DNA of 64,000 nucleotides from Actinomucor elegans (taxonomy: Eukaryota; Mucoromycota; Mucoromycetes; Mucorales; Mucoraceae). The notes beneath the pieces are model-generated. The model had not been told where the DNA came from and made no database searches. It saw only the letters and a list, made by a program, of their open reading frames with translations. Of the stretch, positions 20,017 to 29,494 are shown one piece after another. Both the position numbers and the translations under genes were made by a program. Location of the stretch: NCBI GenBank assembly GCA_026027325.1, contig JAMSLZ010000004.1, positions 62,001-126,000 on the forward strand. Direction: 5' to 3'. Within the stretch, counting starts at the first letter, position 1. Each line of letters opens with the position of its first letter.

Positions 20017-23000
20017 ATGCAAATTAACATTAACAACGATATCGCGTCAGTTCCTGAGGAACATCGCGTCAATTTCGACCTGGCTCGCAGATGCCACATA
20101 TTTAAAATGCAAAACATGGCCAAATGCAGCAATGTACTTGAGCAAATGAACAATGAAGCTGAAGACGAAGCTAAAATGGCGGAAGCTATGAATTACGAGG
20201 AAAAAGCTACCGAATATGAAAGAAAAATGGAGCAAATCCTCGCTAACATTAATGCATCTATCGCTAAGGCAAAGGGCCCAGCAACCTTAACTTTACGCGA
20301 AAAGCTTCAAATGATGCATGGACATGTAAAAATTCAAGGCAATAACTTAAAACAACTTGTCTGGAAAACAGCAACAAGAATGGATGCTGAATTTGCATCA
20401 GCCGAAAAAGCACTCAAAGCGTTGCAAATGACCTTACTGGAAATACTCGGACATAATCAAGAACATCTGGATTTGTTCTATCCTTTGCTAGTGACGGAAG
20501 CCCTCACACTTGAACAAAAGATTTGGTTTCAAGAGACTTTCAAGGGTCATGAAGGAAGATCAACATCGTGGAAGCAATTTCAAGAAGCCTTTGAGCAAAG
20601 ATTCGCACCTTCACCTCACATCTGCAAGGATCTCCATAAGTTCTTGGAATTGGTGAACATGAGAATGATGCCTATCTCAGAAACGATTGAAGAGTACACT
20701 GTAAGGTTCAGGGAAGCATTCGAGGAGGCCAGTCTCTCTACGGGATTAAGTGACAACTACGTGATGGGGCACTTGTTTGTGGAAAGCCTACCTGCCCCAT
20801 TGCAACAGGACATCTATCAGCAACTGATGAATAAGCGAATCGCTAATGGAGATCCAATGGACGTAGATGGCACGGAGACAACATCTATCGGCCATAGTAG
20901 AAGTAGACCAGACCTCTTGCGAGACATCAACGATGCAGTGATCCAGGCTAAGAATTGCATTCTTGTAGCAGGTTTGAACCCTCACGGTAGCAATGTGGGT
21001 AGCAACGATATGGCTCCTCCCTACACACCTGATTTTGCCAGAGAGCTTGGATATATCAACACTATGATGAGACCAACGAACGGCAACATTTTCAACCAGG
21101 GTTTGATCATCCAAGGGCGGGGTAATTTTGCCAGAGTAGCTATGAACCGCAGTGAGGGTCAGAAGGCCGAGCACAACGTGCCAAGCACGATAAACTCAGG
21201 TCAAGGTAACTCCCATGAATCTTCCTTTGTCAATGCGGGCCATGCCGACAGCTTCATTGGAAGAAGGAGAAAACCTAACCCCACCGGTGAGAAAGCGGCA
21301 ATGGCAGAAAGACCAGCCGGATATTACTACTGCAAATTTCATCAACGAGATGTAATGCACAAGTCAGAGGAATGCGATTTGAATCCAGACAAATCACCAA
21401 AAGTGTGCAAGTATAAATGCGGTGTGCCATACTTCAAGGGTCATAATGCCAGTTGCGATAAACTACACGCCAACAAAAGCAGAAGTCTTCCCACCGTAGC
21501 GGGTATTACAATTCACGACCCAATGCAAGGATGCAGTAATGAAATGGCAGGACCTTCTTCGGCCATCAAGCGCAACGCTAGTCAAGCTTTGTTACCTCAG
21601 CAGGATATTGATCGACGATGTAACAACCGTGCATCAGAAAAGAGACCCTCCAACCAGCGCGGCAAGCATGAAAACTTGTTGAATACAACACGGGAGGTAC
21701 GCATCTTTGGTATCCGAGCTGAAAATTATGCAACAGCGGTTCAACAACAGGATGAAAAGGAGCGAAAGCGTAAAGCCGAGGAACAGAACGCAAATATAAA
21801 CCAGCAATCGACTCTACACACGAGGTCTGCTATGTCAATTCCTTCGTTAAAGCGGGCCATGCCGACAGCTTCGATGGATAAATTAGTACCTCAAGTGGAG
21901 CCTGGTCAAGATGGCAATAATGAAACGCAATTTCATGATATCGCAGCAGCTAACGTGAGAGCACACCACCAACACGAAGCTGATATTGATATGGAGGAAG
22001 TCGTGACAGACAAACCTATCAATAATGATCTTAGTAATCTTGCCCCAGATAATAGTCATTTGGAGGAACTGGATGAAGAGGATTTGCGAAAGTTATCGGA
22101 AGAATGTAAGTCAAAGACAGACGTCTATGCAAAAATCGGGATCAATGCCTCTTCTATCGAACAGGACACTAACAGCCCTTACTTTAACGTTCCGGTTACT
22201 GTAGAAAATGTAAGGACCATGGCTACGGTGGATTCAGGGGCTAATAAAAGCATCCTGTCACCAAAGCTAGTTTCCTTACTTTCTTTACCTATTACTTCTC
22301 CGAGAGGTAATGGTTCTATCCAGCTAGCTGCTAGCAAGGTAGAAGTACCGCGCATAGGAACTGTTAATAAAGTAAATTTTTGTCATAACGGTATCAAGAC
22401 CATACATGACTTTGAGATAATGGACCTCAATCGAGAACTTTCAGATGTCATCATCGGAACGGATCTAATGGGAAAAGTAGGATTAGGTTTAACAGGACTA
22501 GCTACGTCATGGGATACACCAAGTGGTCCACGTAAAGCAGATCCAGTGTTAGAGGAAAACCTTGAGCCCAACAATTCGCCTTACGGATCCAAAAGTGAGC
22601 ATGAACATTTTATGCGAAAATTGCAGCAAAGCATCACAGCAAACGAGAAAATACCTATTACAACGTGGTGTACTGTACCAGAATCAGTTATTCACCTTCC
22701 AACAGAAAAGGGAAAAACCGCCTATAGACGACAGTACCCTATTCCAGAGAAGTTGAAAGATGTCTTACAAGATCAAATTCAACAATGGCTGCAAGAAGGA
22801 GTTATAAAAGTGGCTCCGGTTAATACTGATTTTAATAATCCTATTACTTGTGCCACTAAAAAGGATTTAGATGGAAATTATACAGGCATTCGAGTGTGTT
22901 TGGACCCAAGAGCCTTAAACCTACTTTTGCCTGATGATCGTTTTCCTATACCATTAGTTAAAGATGTCTTCCGATCTATGGGTAAGTCGAAAGTTTTTAC

Positions 23001-25362
23001 CACTTTGGACCTTCGACAAGCGTTCCATCGATTCAAACTCGCAGAAGAAGATCAACATAAGACTTCTTTTACAGTGAATGATGGCCAGCAATACTGCTTT
23101 GTTTCCTGCCCTTTCGGGTTGAAGTCGATAAGCTCATGCTTCCAGAGGGTCATGAACAAGATCTTCGCAGGATGTGGCTATGTAACGGTATTTGTAGATG
23201 ATGTTTTGGTTCACTCGGATAATATACATGATCATGCAAAACACGTACAAGATTGCATCAACCGGCTGACAGCAGTAAATTTGATTCTTAACGTCAAAAA
23301 ATGTCATTTTGCTCAGAAATCAGTTTACTTATTGGGATTCTCATTAAGTGCAGATGGAGTATCTTTGGATCAACGTAAAGTAACAAACGCATATGACTGG
23401 CCAGCACCTACTACAGGCAAACACATTATGCGATTCCTAGGATTCGCCAATTATTTTAGAGATCATCTACCTAAATTCTCGGATATGACGCACCGCTTAG
23501 ATAAGCTAAGAAATGAAGGTGATATCACTCACCTATGGACCGCACAACTTCAGCAAGATTTTGAAGACATTAAAACGGCACTCAGCAGTGCGCCGGTGCT
23601 AAGCATTCCACAAATGGATCACCCATTTTACGTAGCGACGGATGCCAGCGCGTATTCCATCGGTGGAGTGGTCTACCAAGTAATTAATAATACATACAAG
23701 TACATAGGCTTTGCTGCACGTTCATTATCAACCTCAGAAAAAAACTATTCGTGTACTAAGAGAGAACTACTAGGAGTTGTTTTTATGTTACGAAGATTTC
23801 ATCAATATTTGTGGGGCAATCCATTCACTCTCATTACCGATCATAAAGCATTATGTTACCTGCAAACTCAAACTATCGCCAATCCCATGATGGTAGGTTG
23901 GCTAGACATAATTTGTGACTATACTTATGATGTGGTACATCTACCTGGTATACTAAACGTCATCCCCGACGCGTTATCTCGTTTATTTGGAGAGGAGCAT
24001 GTACCAACATATAACAAGGCAATACCCGACACAATAAAAACTTCGACGCATCCAACATTGCGTCTGGAGGGGGGTAATGGCGGTAAGGCTAGCAAGATAA
24101 ACATCAGTAATAAGCCAAAAGCTTATTTAGAGGCAATTAATGCAATAAGTCAAGTTAAAGAAGAATACATGACGCCTCCTAAAGATCAAAGACAGAAGAT
24201 ATTATTAGATACTCATCTTTTTGGACATTTTGGAGCCAATGCAATGGTAACCAAAATACACAACGACGGGATCCACTGGACAAACATTAAGGAGGAAGCT
24301 CTGGAAATGGTTAAACAGTGTGAGCAATGTCTGCAATTTAACCTAGGCAACAAAGCGTTCAGACCTTTAACCAGTATCATGGCCGATGCACCAGGTGATC
24401 ATTGGGCCATAGATCTAGGCACACTTAGTGTCACTTCCTCGGAAGGTAGTAACTACATCATGATCATGGTTGACATATTTTCGAGATTCTGCATAGCCAG
24501 AGCAATTCCGGACAAAACGGCGGTAACAGTGGCAAAAGAGGTAATAAAGGTATTTTGCGACTTTGGTTTCCCCAAAGTGCTGCAGTCCGATAATGGCACC
24601 GAGTTCGTAAATCAAGTACTGCAACACGTAGTAAACCACTGTGGCATTGATCATCGGTTAACGCTACCCTACAATCCTAGAGCAAACGGAGTAGCAGAAA
24701 AATGGGTGGGAACCATAAAAAGGACACTCATCAAACAGTTGGATGACAACAAAACCGATTGGGAGAAGTATCTACCAGCAGTACAATTAGCGGTCAACTG
24801 CAAATACGCAAGCATTCACGGATCACGTCCATTCTCTATCATGTTTGCAAGGGAGCCTAACGACTTCAAGGACTATTCAAAAGTGGAAATAGCTAAAGCC
24901 AAGCCAGGTGCAGAAAAATCCAATGCAATTCTCAGACGTATAAATGACATGTCCAAAATCATCGTACCAGTCATCAAAGACAGAAGTATAACCACACAAT
25001 TAGCACAACAAAAGACGTTTAATGCTAAAAACAACATAATGGATACAGACTATCCAGTGGGTACCTTGGTGATGCTATCTAACGTTATCAAAGGATCAGC
25101 AACGGATCCAACATATACAGGGCCATTTACAGTGCATAGCATTACAAAAAGACACAATTACATTTTAAGAGACAGAATGGACAATATATCGAACTCGTAT
25201 CCTATACATAGGCTCAAGCTAGCAGGCGGCGAGAGCACACCAGTTACAAAGGATGCTAGCGATATACGAAGTACAGTCTGTAATCAATCACAAAGTAGAT
25301 CCAACCAATGCAAACAAATACATATATCGAGTCAGATGGAAAGGTTATCCAGATCCCAATGA
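20017..25362 (+). CDS. Ty3-B gag-pol polyprotein (without chromodomain)
   Basis: 1781 codons from the first ATG after the LTR. Gag spans about residues 1-700, with a Cys/His cluster (CKYKCGVPYFKGH) near 470-485. The protease has VDSGANKS (about 738). RT has FVDDVLVHS (about 1059). RNase H has TDASAYS (about 1207). The integrase has an HHCC domain (HLFGHFG, CEQC), Asp in AIDLGT (about 1464), Asp in SDNGTEF (about 1524), Glu in VAEKWV (about 1560) and a GPF motif. The stop at 25362 comes just before the chromodomain, which continues one base out of phase at 25253-25609. The polyprotein acts in reverse transcription and integration of the element. Confidence 0.92.
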   Translation: MQININNDIASVPEEHRVNFDLARRCHIFKMQNMAKCSNVLEQMNNEAEDEAKMAEAMNYEEKATEYERKMEQILANINASIAKAKGPATLTLREKLQMMHGHVKIQGNNLKQLVWKTATRMDAEFASAEKALKALQMTLLEILGHNQEHLDLFYPLLVTEALTLEQKIWFQETFKGHEGRSTSWKQFQEAFEQRFAPSPHICKDLHKFLELVNMRMMPISETIEEYTVRFREAFEEASLSTGLSDNYVMGHLFVESLPAPLQQDIYQQLMNKRIANGDPMDVDGTETTSIGHSRSRPDLLRDINDAVIQAKNCILVAGLNPHGSNVGSNDMAPPYTPDFARELGYINTMMRPTNGNIFNQGLIIQGRGNFARVAMNRSEGQKAEHNVPSTINSGQGNSHESSFVNAGHADSFIGRRRKPNPTGEKAAMAERPAGYYYCKFHQRDVMHKSEECDLNPDKSPKVCKYKCGVPYFKGHNASCDKLHANKSRSLPTVAGITIHDPMQGCSNEMAGPSSAIKRNASQALLPQQDIDRRCNNRASEKRPSNQRGKHENLLNTTREVRIFGIRAENYATAVQQQDEKERKRKAEEQNANINQQSTLHTRSAMSIPSLKRAMPTASMDKLVPQVEPGQDGNNETQFHDIAAANVRAHHQHEADIDMEEVVTDKPINNDLSNLAPDNSHLEELDEEDLRKLSEECKSKTDVYAKIGINASSIEQDTNSPYFNVPVTVENVRTMATVDSGANKSILSPKLVSLLSLPITSPRGNGSIQLAASKVEVPRIGTVNKVNFCHNGIKTIHDFEIMDLNRELSDVIIGTDLMGKVGLGLTGLATSWDTPSGPRKADPVLEENLEPNNSPYGSKSEHEHFMRKLQQSITANEKIPITTWCTVPESVIHLPTEKGKTAYRRQYPIPEKLKDVLQDQIQQWLQEGVIKVAPVNTDFNNPITCATKKDLDGNYTGIRVCLDPRALNLLLPDDRFPIPLVKDVFRSMGKSKVFTTLDLRQAFHRFKLAEEDQHKTSFTVNDGQQYCFVSCPFGLKSISSCFQRVMNKIFAGCGYVTVFVDDVLVHSDNIHDHAKHVQDCINRLTAVNLILNVKKCHFAQKSVYLLGFSLSADGVSLDQRKVTNAYDWPAPTTGKHIMRFLGFANYFRDHLPKFSDMTHRLDKLRNEGDITHLWTAQLQQDFEDIKTALSSAPVLSIPQMDHPFYVATDASAYSIGGVVYQVINNTYKYIGFAARSLSTSEKNYSCTKRELLGVVFMLRRFHQYLWGNPFTLITDHKALCYLQTQTIANPMMVGWLDIICDYTYDVVHLPGILNVIPDALSRLFGEEHVPTYNKAIPDTIKTSTHPTLRLEGGNGGKASKINISNKPKAYLEAINAISQVKEEYMTPPKDQRQKILLDTHLFGHFGANAMVTKIHNDGIHWTNIKEEALEMVKQCEQCLQFNLGNKAFRPLTSIMADAPGDHWAIDLGTLSVTSSEGSNYIMIMVDIFSRFCIARAIPDKTAVTVAKEVIKVFCDFGFPKVLQSDNGTEFVNQVLQHVVNHCGIDHRLTLPYNPRANGVAEKWVGTIKRTLIKQLDDNKTDWEKYLPAVQLAVNCKYASIHGSRPFSIMFAREPNDFKDYSKVEIAKAKPGAEKSNAILRRINDMSKIIVPVIKDRSITTQLAQQKTFNAKNNIMDTDYPVGTLVMLSNVIKGSATDPTYTGPFTVHSITKRHNYILRDRMDNISNSYPIHRLKLAGGESTPVTKDASDIRSTVCNQSQSRSNQCKQIHISSQMERLSRSQ

Positions 25363-25609
25363 GGACACATGGGAACAAGTGCAACATTTTAGCAGCCTAA
25401 AACCCATACAAGATTACTGGACGCGACGTAACTCTAACTGCGCGGATCCAGAGATCAATAAGGCGAATGTACAGCGCAAAAGAAGAAATCCATCGACCGA
25501 TAAAGTAGATCGCAAACACATACAAAGCTCAAGCACCGGTATGCGAAAAAGCAAACGTGTGAGAAGATCCAAAGTCATAATAGCCAGCCTACATAGAGCC
25601 AAGCTCTAA
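25253..25609 (+). CDS. Ty3-B chromodomain, +1 frame relative to pol
   Basis: This frame gives a clean chromodomain (IYEVQSVINHK, YRVRWKGYPD, DTWEQ) with all cage aromatics, then a basic tail (KRVRRSK). It overlaps the end of pol by 110 bp. One base must be skipped to join it, so either a point insertion has broken the frame or a programmed +1 shift is used. In Ty3-A1 the chromodomain is in frame. Confidence 0.8.
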   Translation: MLAIYEVQSVINHKVDPTNANKYIYRVRWKGYPDPNEDTWEQVQHFSSLKPIQDYWTRRNSNCADPEINKANVQRKRRNPSTDKVDRKHIQSSSTGMRKSKRVRRSKVIIASLHRAKL

Positions 25610-25907
25610 GCATGCTACAAAGATGTGCAATCTTTTTTACCCATTTTTATTTTTTTTATTTTTTTACATTATTATGTTTTTTTGTATATATATATATATC
25701 ATGAAATGCTTGGTCCAAGCATAGGGTTTTTTATTGAAAGCACAACAGCAGTACAACACACGTAAACGAAAAAGTACATCTACACAAAACAATCTTACCG
25801 AAAAGCAGTAACGGATACCAATTTCAACATCTATATAAACCATTTAAGGGTAAGACGGTTACAGCACCTAATAATCATCATATATGCTTCAACCTGGTGG
25901 GGGGCCA

Positions 25908-26123
25908 TGTAGTGGACATAACTACTTTACATAGAATAGTAATAGAAGTGGCCTGAATAGTTAACTTGTGTAATCGTGACTAGTTATATTTACTATATGT
26001 AACCACCACCCAGCCTATTAATAACAGAAGGCGGGCAGTGGTAGAATAAATCTCTCTCTTGTTTTCTGTCTCGTTAATTAAACACGTACCTAACTAATTA
26101 CGAACATCTCAGGAAACATCTCA
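25908..26123 (+). repeat. Ty3-B 3' LTR
   Basis: 216 bp, matches 19752-19967, followed by the TSD ACTTC. Confidence 0.93.
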
Positions 26124-26842
26124 ACTTCTACTTTTCACCCTCGCACAAATTCGAAAGTGGAACGATATAATGGTATCTTAAAACCCATGTTAAGGAAGTA
26201 TGTCCAAGGACAATTACACCGTTGGGATGACTTTCTTCAAGCTGCTACGTTTGCTACACGCATTAGAATACATTCAACAACCGGTTATAGCCCTTTTTAC
26301 CTCACTTATGGCCGTGAGCCCCGTCTTCCTGGTGATATAATGATTCCATATATTGATAAGAACGCTGCCAATGACCCTCGCACCGTAGCGGACTTCACTG
26401 CTCGCGAATTAGCCAACCTTGGTCAACACCGTGCTGCTGCTGAAGCACGTATGCGTGCTATGAATGCTAAGGATAAAGAAAAATGGGATGCTGCTGTTAA
26501 GAAAGTTTCTTTTGAACCCGGTGATTTAGTTTTACTTACGCATGAAGGTCGCCTTGGTCTCGAACCCCGTTATAAAGGTCCCTTTGTGGTGGTTGCTCAT
26601 TACCCAGATTACGACACCTATAGGTTACAAACTGTTGCTGGTGAACCGTTAAAATCTTTGGTACATATTGACCGTTTGAAAGCTGCTCACGGTACTACCC
26701 CTGTTACACCATGGTATGATCCTACTGTGAGTCGCCGTAAGTGGCGTACCGCTACTAAGAACAATGGCGTACCAAATTTAAGTCCTACCTTGGTACAAAA
26801 ATCGCATGGCACTACAGCCTCTCTGCCTTCAACCATCCCTCT
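26124..26842 (+). pseudogene. Ty3-C integrase C-terminal half
   Basis: Continues the Ty3-C frame. The catalytic Glu lies in KVERYNG, then come a helical region and a GPF domain (YKGPFVVVAHY). No chromodomain is seen. The frame is broken by chromo-C after TIPL and resumes at 29091. Confidence 0.88.
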
Positions 26843-27065
26843 GAGAAACGATTTTATTTCATAAATATTAGCATGTGTAATATTAACATTGTTATGTAAC
26901 TTTTTTATATAATTTGAATATTTTATATAACATTAAAATTCTTACGGATGTAACTTTTTACAGAAACAAAAAATATTTCATGGATTATTATTTTATTTCT
27001 AATTTCTTTTTTTTATATAACAATATATATTTTCCTTAATTTATTAAAATATGAAATCGTTTCTC
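26843..27065 (+). repeat. Chromo-C terminal direct repeat, left
   Basis: 223 bp with 13-bp imperfect inverted ends. Inner flank TAGCC. Confidence 0.9.
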
Positions 27066-27304
27066 TAGCCAATTAATTTTTCCATCTCCGAAATCTGTTT
27101 TAAAGTCCGACATGTAAAATAAAAGTTAGAAATATAAAATATGGATCTTAATTATATTAATATAAAAGTAATCCATAGAATAAAAAACATAAATTCCATC
27201 GCTTTTATCGTTAAGAATTTATTTATTTTTATTTTCAAGGTTACACAAAATTAATTTGTGCGTATTTTTTTAATAAAAACTGATTATTATATTATAATAT
27301 AAAA

Positions 27305-28801
27305 ATGGATGAGATGGAAGTTATACATCATGATAATGATAAAGAAAAAATAGAATTAATGTTGCAAATGGAATATGAAAGTATAATAAATAAAAAATGG
27401 TATTTTTTGCATAACGAATATATGTTAGAAAAAAGAGGGTATCACAGAACAGAATTAATTGAAATAAATCATATTAATAAAATAAAATTAGAAATAGAAC
27501 AAAAAATTGGTGTTTTAGCTACATATGTTTTTATAACAGATTTTTGCAGCAAATTTAAATTACCAGGACCATATAAAGACATTGATAAAGCATTAATAGT
27601 TTTATATCATATGATCTGCGGTCTTTCAATTAATAAAATGATATTATATATAAATGTAACAAATTATTTTAAAATATACAAATATATCTTTATTAAAAAT
27701 TTTGATAAATTGGATGCATGGATTACAAATATAATGGATAATTGCTTTTCAAATATAAGAATTAGAATATTAACATCTTATTTAAAAAATCCTAAAATGG
27801 TAAAACATGTTACATTATTACTAGATGGACATCATAATAAAATTATATATGAAGATATAGATGTTGATAGAGAGGAAATGTATTCTTGGAAACTCAAAAA
27901 ACCAGGTTTAAACACGCAATTTATAATAGATTTAAATAAAATAGTTGTTTACGTTTCTGAATCATTACCTTGCCGTGATAATAATGATGATTTAATGTTT
28001 ATAAATAATATTGATTTTAATAAGTTTTTTAGTATTTATGATAATATATGTTTTGACGGACTTTATGAAAATACGCTTTTAGAAACAACTTTAAAATATA
28101 ATCAAACAAACAATATTGAAATGAATATAAATAATTTTACATTTCCAATTAAAAAAGAAAAAAATATTGATTTAGATGATTCAGAAGAACAATTGAACAA
28201 ATATTGTGCTGGGTTTAGGTCTACAATCGAAACATACTTTGCAACATTAGGTAGTTCTTTTAAAAGATTTTCAGGACAAAATAATGTAAGAGTAACAAAA
28301 TTAAAAACATATAATATTCAATTAAGACTTGTATGTTTATTATCAAATATAAAACAATTTTCCGAAATAAGTAAACTTAATATACCTGAAAAATGTTATT
28401 TATGGACAAAAAAATCTTTTGATTATCCAGAAAAAGGAATTATTCCAAAAACAGATAAAGTAAAATATAGAATTAATTTAGCAGAGAGTATTAAAAATAA
28501 GCAAATGGATTTATTAAATGCTATGATATATAATATTAATAATATGAATATTAACAATAACAATAATATACTTGAATGTCATAATGTCTTAAATGAAAAT
28601 GTTAAAAAAAATACTCCCCAAAAAAATATATATGAAGTACAATATATCATAACGCATAAAGTAAATGACAATACATCTGAAAAAGAATATTTTGTTAAAT
28701 GGAAAAAATATAATAAAAAATATAACTCATGGGTTAAAGAAAGTGACTTCTATCAAAAGAAAATTATAGAAGATTATCATGCATATTTAATGGACGAATA
28801 G
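27305..28801 (+). CDS. DDE transposase with C-terminal chromodomain (chromo-C)
   Basis: 498 aa from the ATG at 27305. The layout is the same as the chromo-A protein: Asp in LLLDGHHNK (174), KKPGLNTQF, Asp in CFDGLY (251), Glu in FRSTIETYF (309), then a linker rich in Asn and a chromodomain at about 442-494 (IYEVQYII, YFVKWKKYN, NSWVKE) with Tyr, Trp and Tyr at the cage positions. The proteins are clearly homologous but divergent, so these are separate families. The frame is intact and may be active. The reaction, cutting at element ends with 3-bp staggered target joining, is inferred from the TSD. Confidence 0.87.
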   Translation: MDEMEVIHHDNDKEKIELMLQMEYESIINKKWYFLHNEYMLEKRGYHRTELIEINHINKIKLEIEQKIGVLATYVFITDFCSKFKLPGPYKDIDKALIVLYHMICGLSINKMILYINVTNYFKIYKYIFIKNFDKLDAWITNIMDNCFSNIRIRILTSYLKNPKMVKHVTLLLDGHHNKIIYEDIDVDREEMYSWKLKKPGLNTQFIIDLNKIVVYVSESLPCRDNNDDLMFINNIDFNKFFSIYDNICFDGLYENTLLETTLKYNQTNNIEMNINNFTFPIKKEKNIDLDDSEEQLNKYCAGFRSTIETYFATLGSSFKRFSGQNNVRVTKLKTYNIQLRLVCLLSNIKQFSEISKLNIPEKCYLWTKKSFDYPEKGIIPKTDKVKYRINLAESIKNKQMDLLNAMIYNINNMNINNNNNILECHNVLNENVKKNTPQKNIYEVQYIITHKVNDNTSEKEYFVKWKKYNKKYNSWVKESDFYQKKIIEDYHAYLMDE

Positions 28802-28867
28802 TTAACTTTTATATCATTATTCATTCAAAGTCTAGACTTTTATTACTTCTTCTAAAATATTAAGCTA

Positions 28868-29090
28868 GAGAAACGATTTTATTTCATAAATATTAGCATG
28901 TGTAATATTAACATTGTTATGTAACTTTTTTATATAATTTGAATATTTTATATAACATTAAAATTCTTACGGATGTAACTTTTTACAGAAACAAAAAATA
29001 TTTCATGGATTATTATTTTATTTCTAATTTCTTTTTTTTATATAACAATATATATTTTCCTTAATTTATTAAAATATGAAATCGTTTCTC
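28868..29090 (+). repeat. Chromo-C terminal direct repeat, right
   Basis: Second 223-bp copy, same orientation as the left one. Ends at TCT, the TSD. Confidence 0.9.
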
Positions 29091-29162
29091 TCTGCTTAAC
29101 GAACTTGGTAATCCTTTGCCACCTGCTGAACTTGAAATTGATCCAATTGACCCTGTGGCTAA
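29091..29162 (+). pseudogene. Ty3-C coding piece between chromo-C and Ty3-A1
   Basis: 72 bp in the Ty3-C frame (NPLPPAELEIDP), ending in GCTAA, the Ty3-A1 target duplication. Confidence 0.82.
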
Positions 29163-29464
29163 TGTGGTGAAATAGCCACATAATTGAAGTACAGACAGAC
29201 TAGAGGCCTGTGCGCCCTAGCTGTAGCACATACATACTAAAGCATCATTGATTACCTTATACAGCGATACAGTCCTTAAACAGAGATACGTCCTTCTTAT
29301 ACTTCTTATATGAACACAAGTAAATAACCTTCAGTCACAATTCAACGAGTATAAATACAAGCTAGAAAAACTAGTTAGAAATAACTAATCACATTTAAGT
29401 TGAATAAACTATAACCAAGTTATAATCGACTTACTACCTGCTTTTATATTTTAATTTTACCGCA
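29163..29464 (+). repeat. Ty3-A1 5' LTR
   Basis: 302 bp, TGTGGTGAAATAG to TTTTACCGCA. TATAAATA box near 29351. The internal side starts TTTTTTTCGATT, with no TGG primer site. Confidence 0.93.
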
Positions 29465-29494
29465 TTTTTTTCGATTAAACTTAACAACTACACT

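Larger units (their letters stand above)
19752..26123 (+). mobile_element. Ty3-B chromovirus, full length
   Basis: 6372 bp with identical-looking 216-bp LTRs and a 5-bp TSD ACTTC (19747-19751, 26124-26128). One long gag-pol frame is followed by the chromodomain in another frame. A polypurine tract (GGTGGGGGGCCA) precedes the 3' LTR. LTR identity implies recent insertion. Solo LTRs of the same family occur at 38467 and 40956. Confidence 0.93.
26843..29090 (+). mobile_element. Chromo-C: DDE transposon with 223-bp direct terminal repeats
   Basis: Starts GAGAAACGATT and ends AATCGTTTCTC, flanked by the 3-bp TSD TCT (26840-26842, 29091-29093). Two identical 223-bp units (26843-27065, 28868-29090) lie in direct orientation around a core with an intact chromodomain transposase. 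Removing the element and one TSD puts the two Ty3-C pieces back in frame, so the two units and the core arrived as one insertion. Confidence 0.9.
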
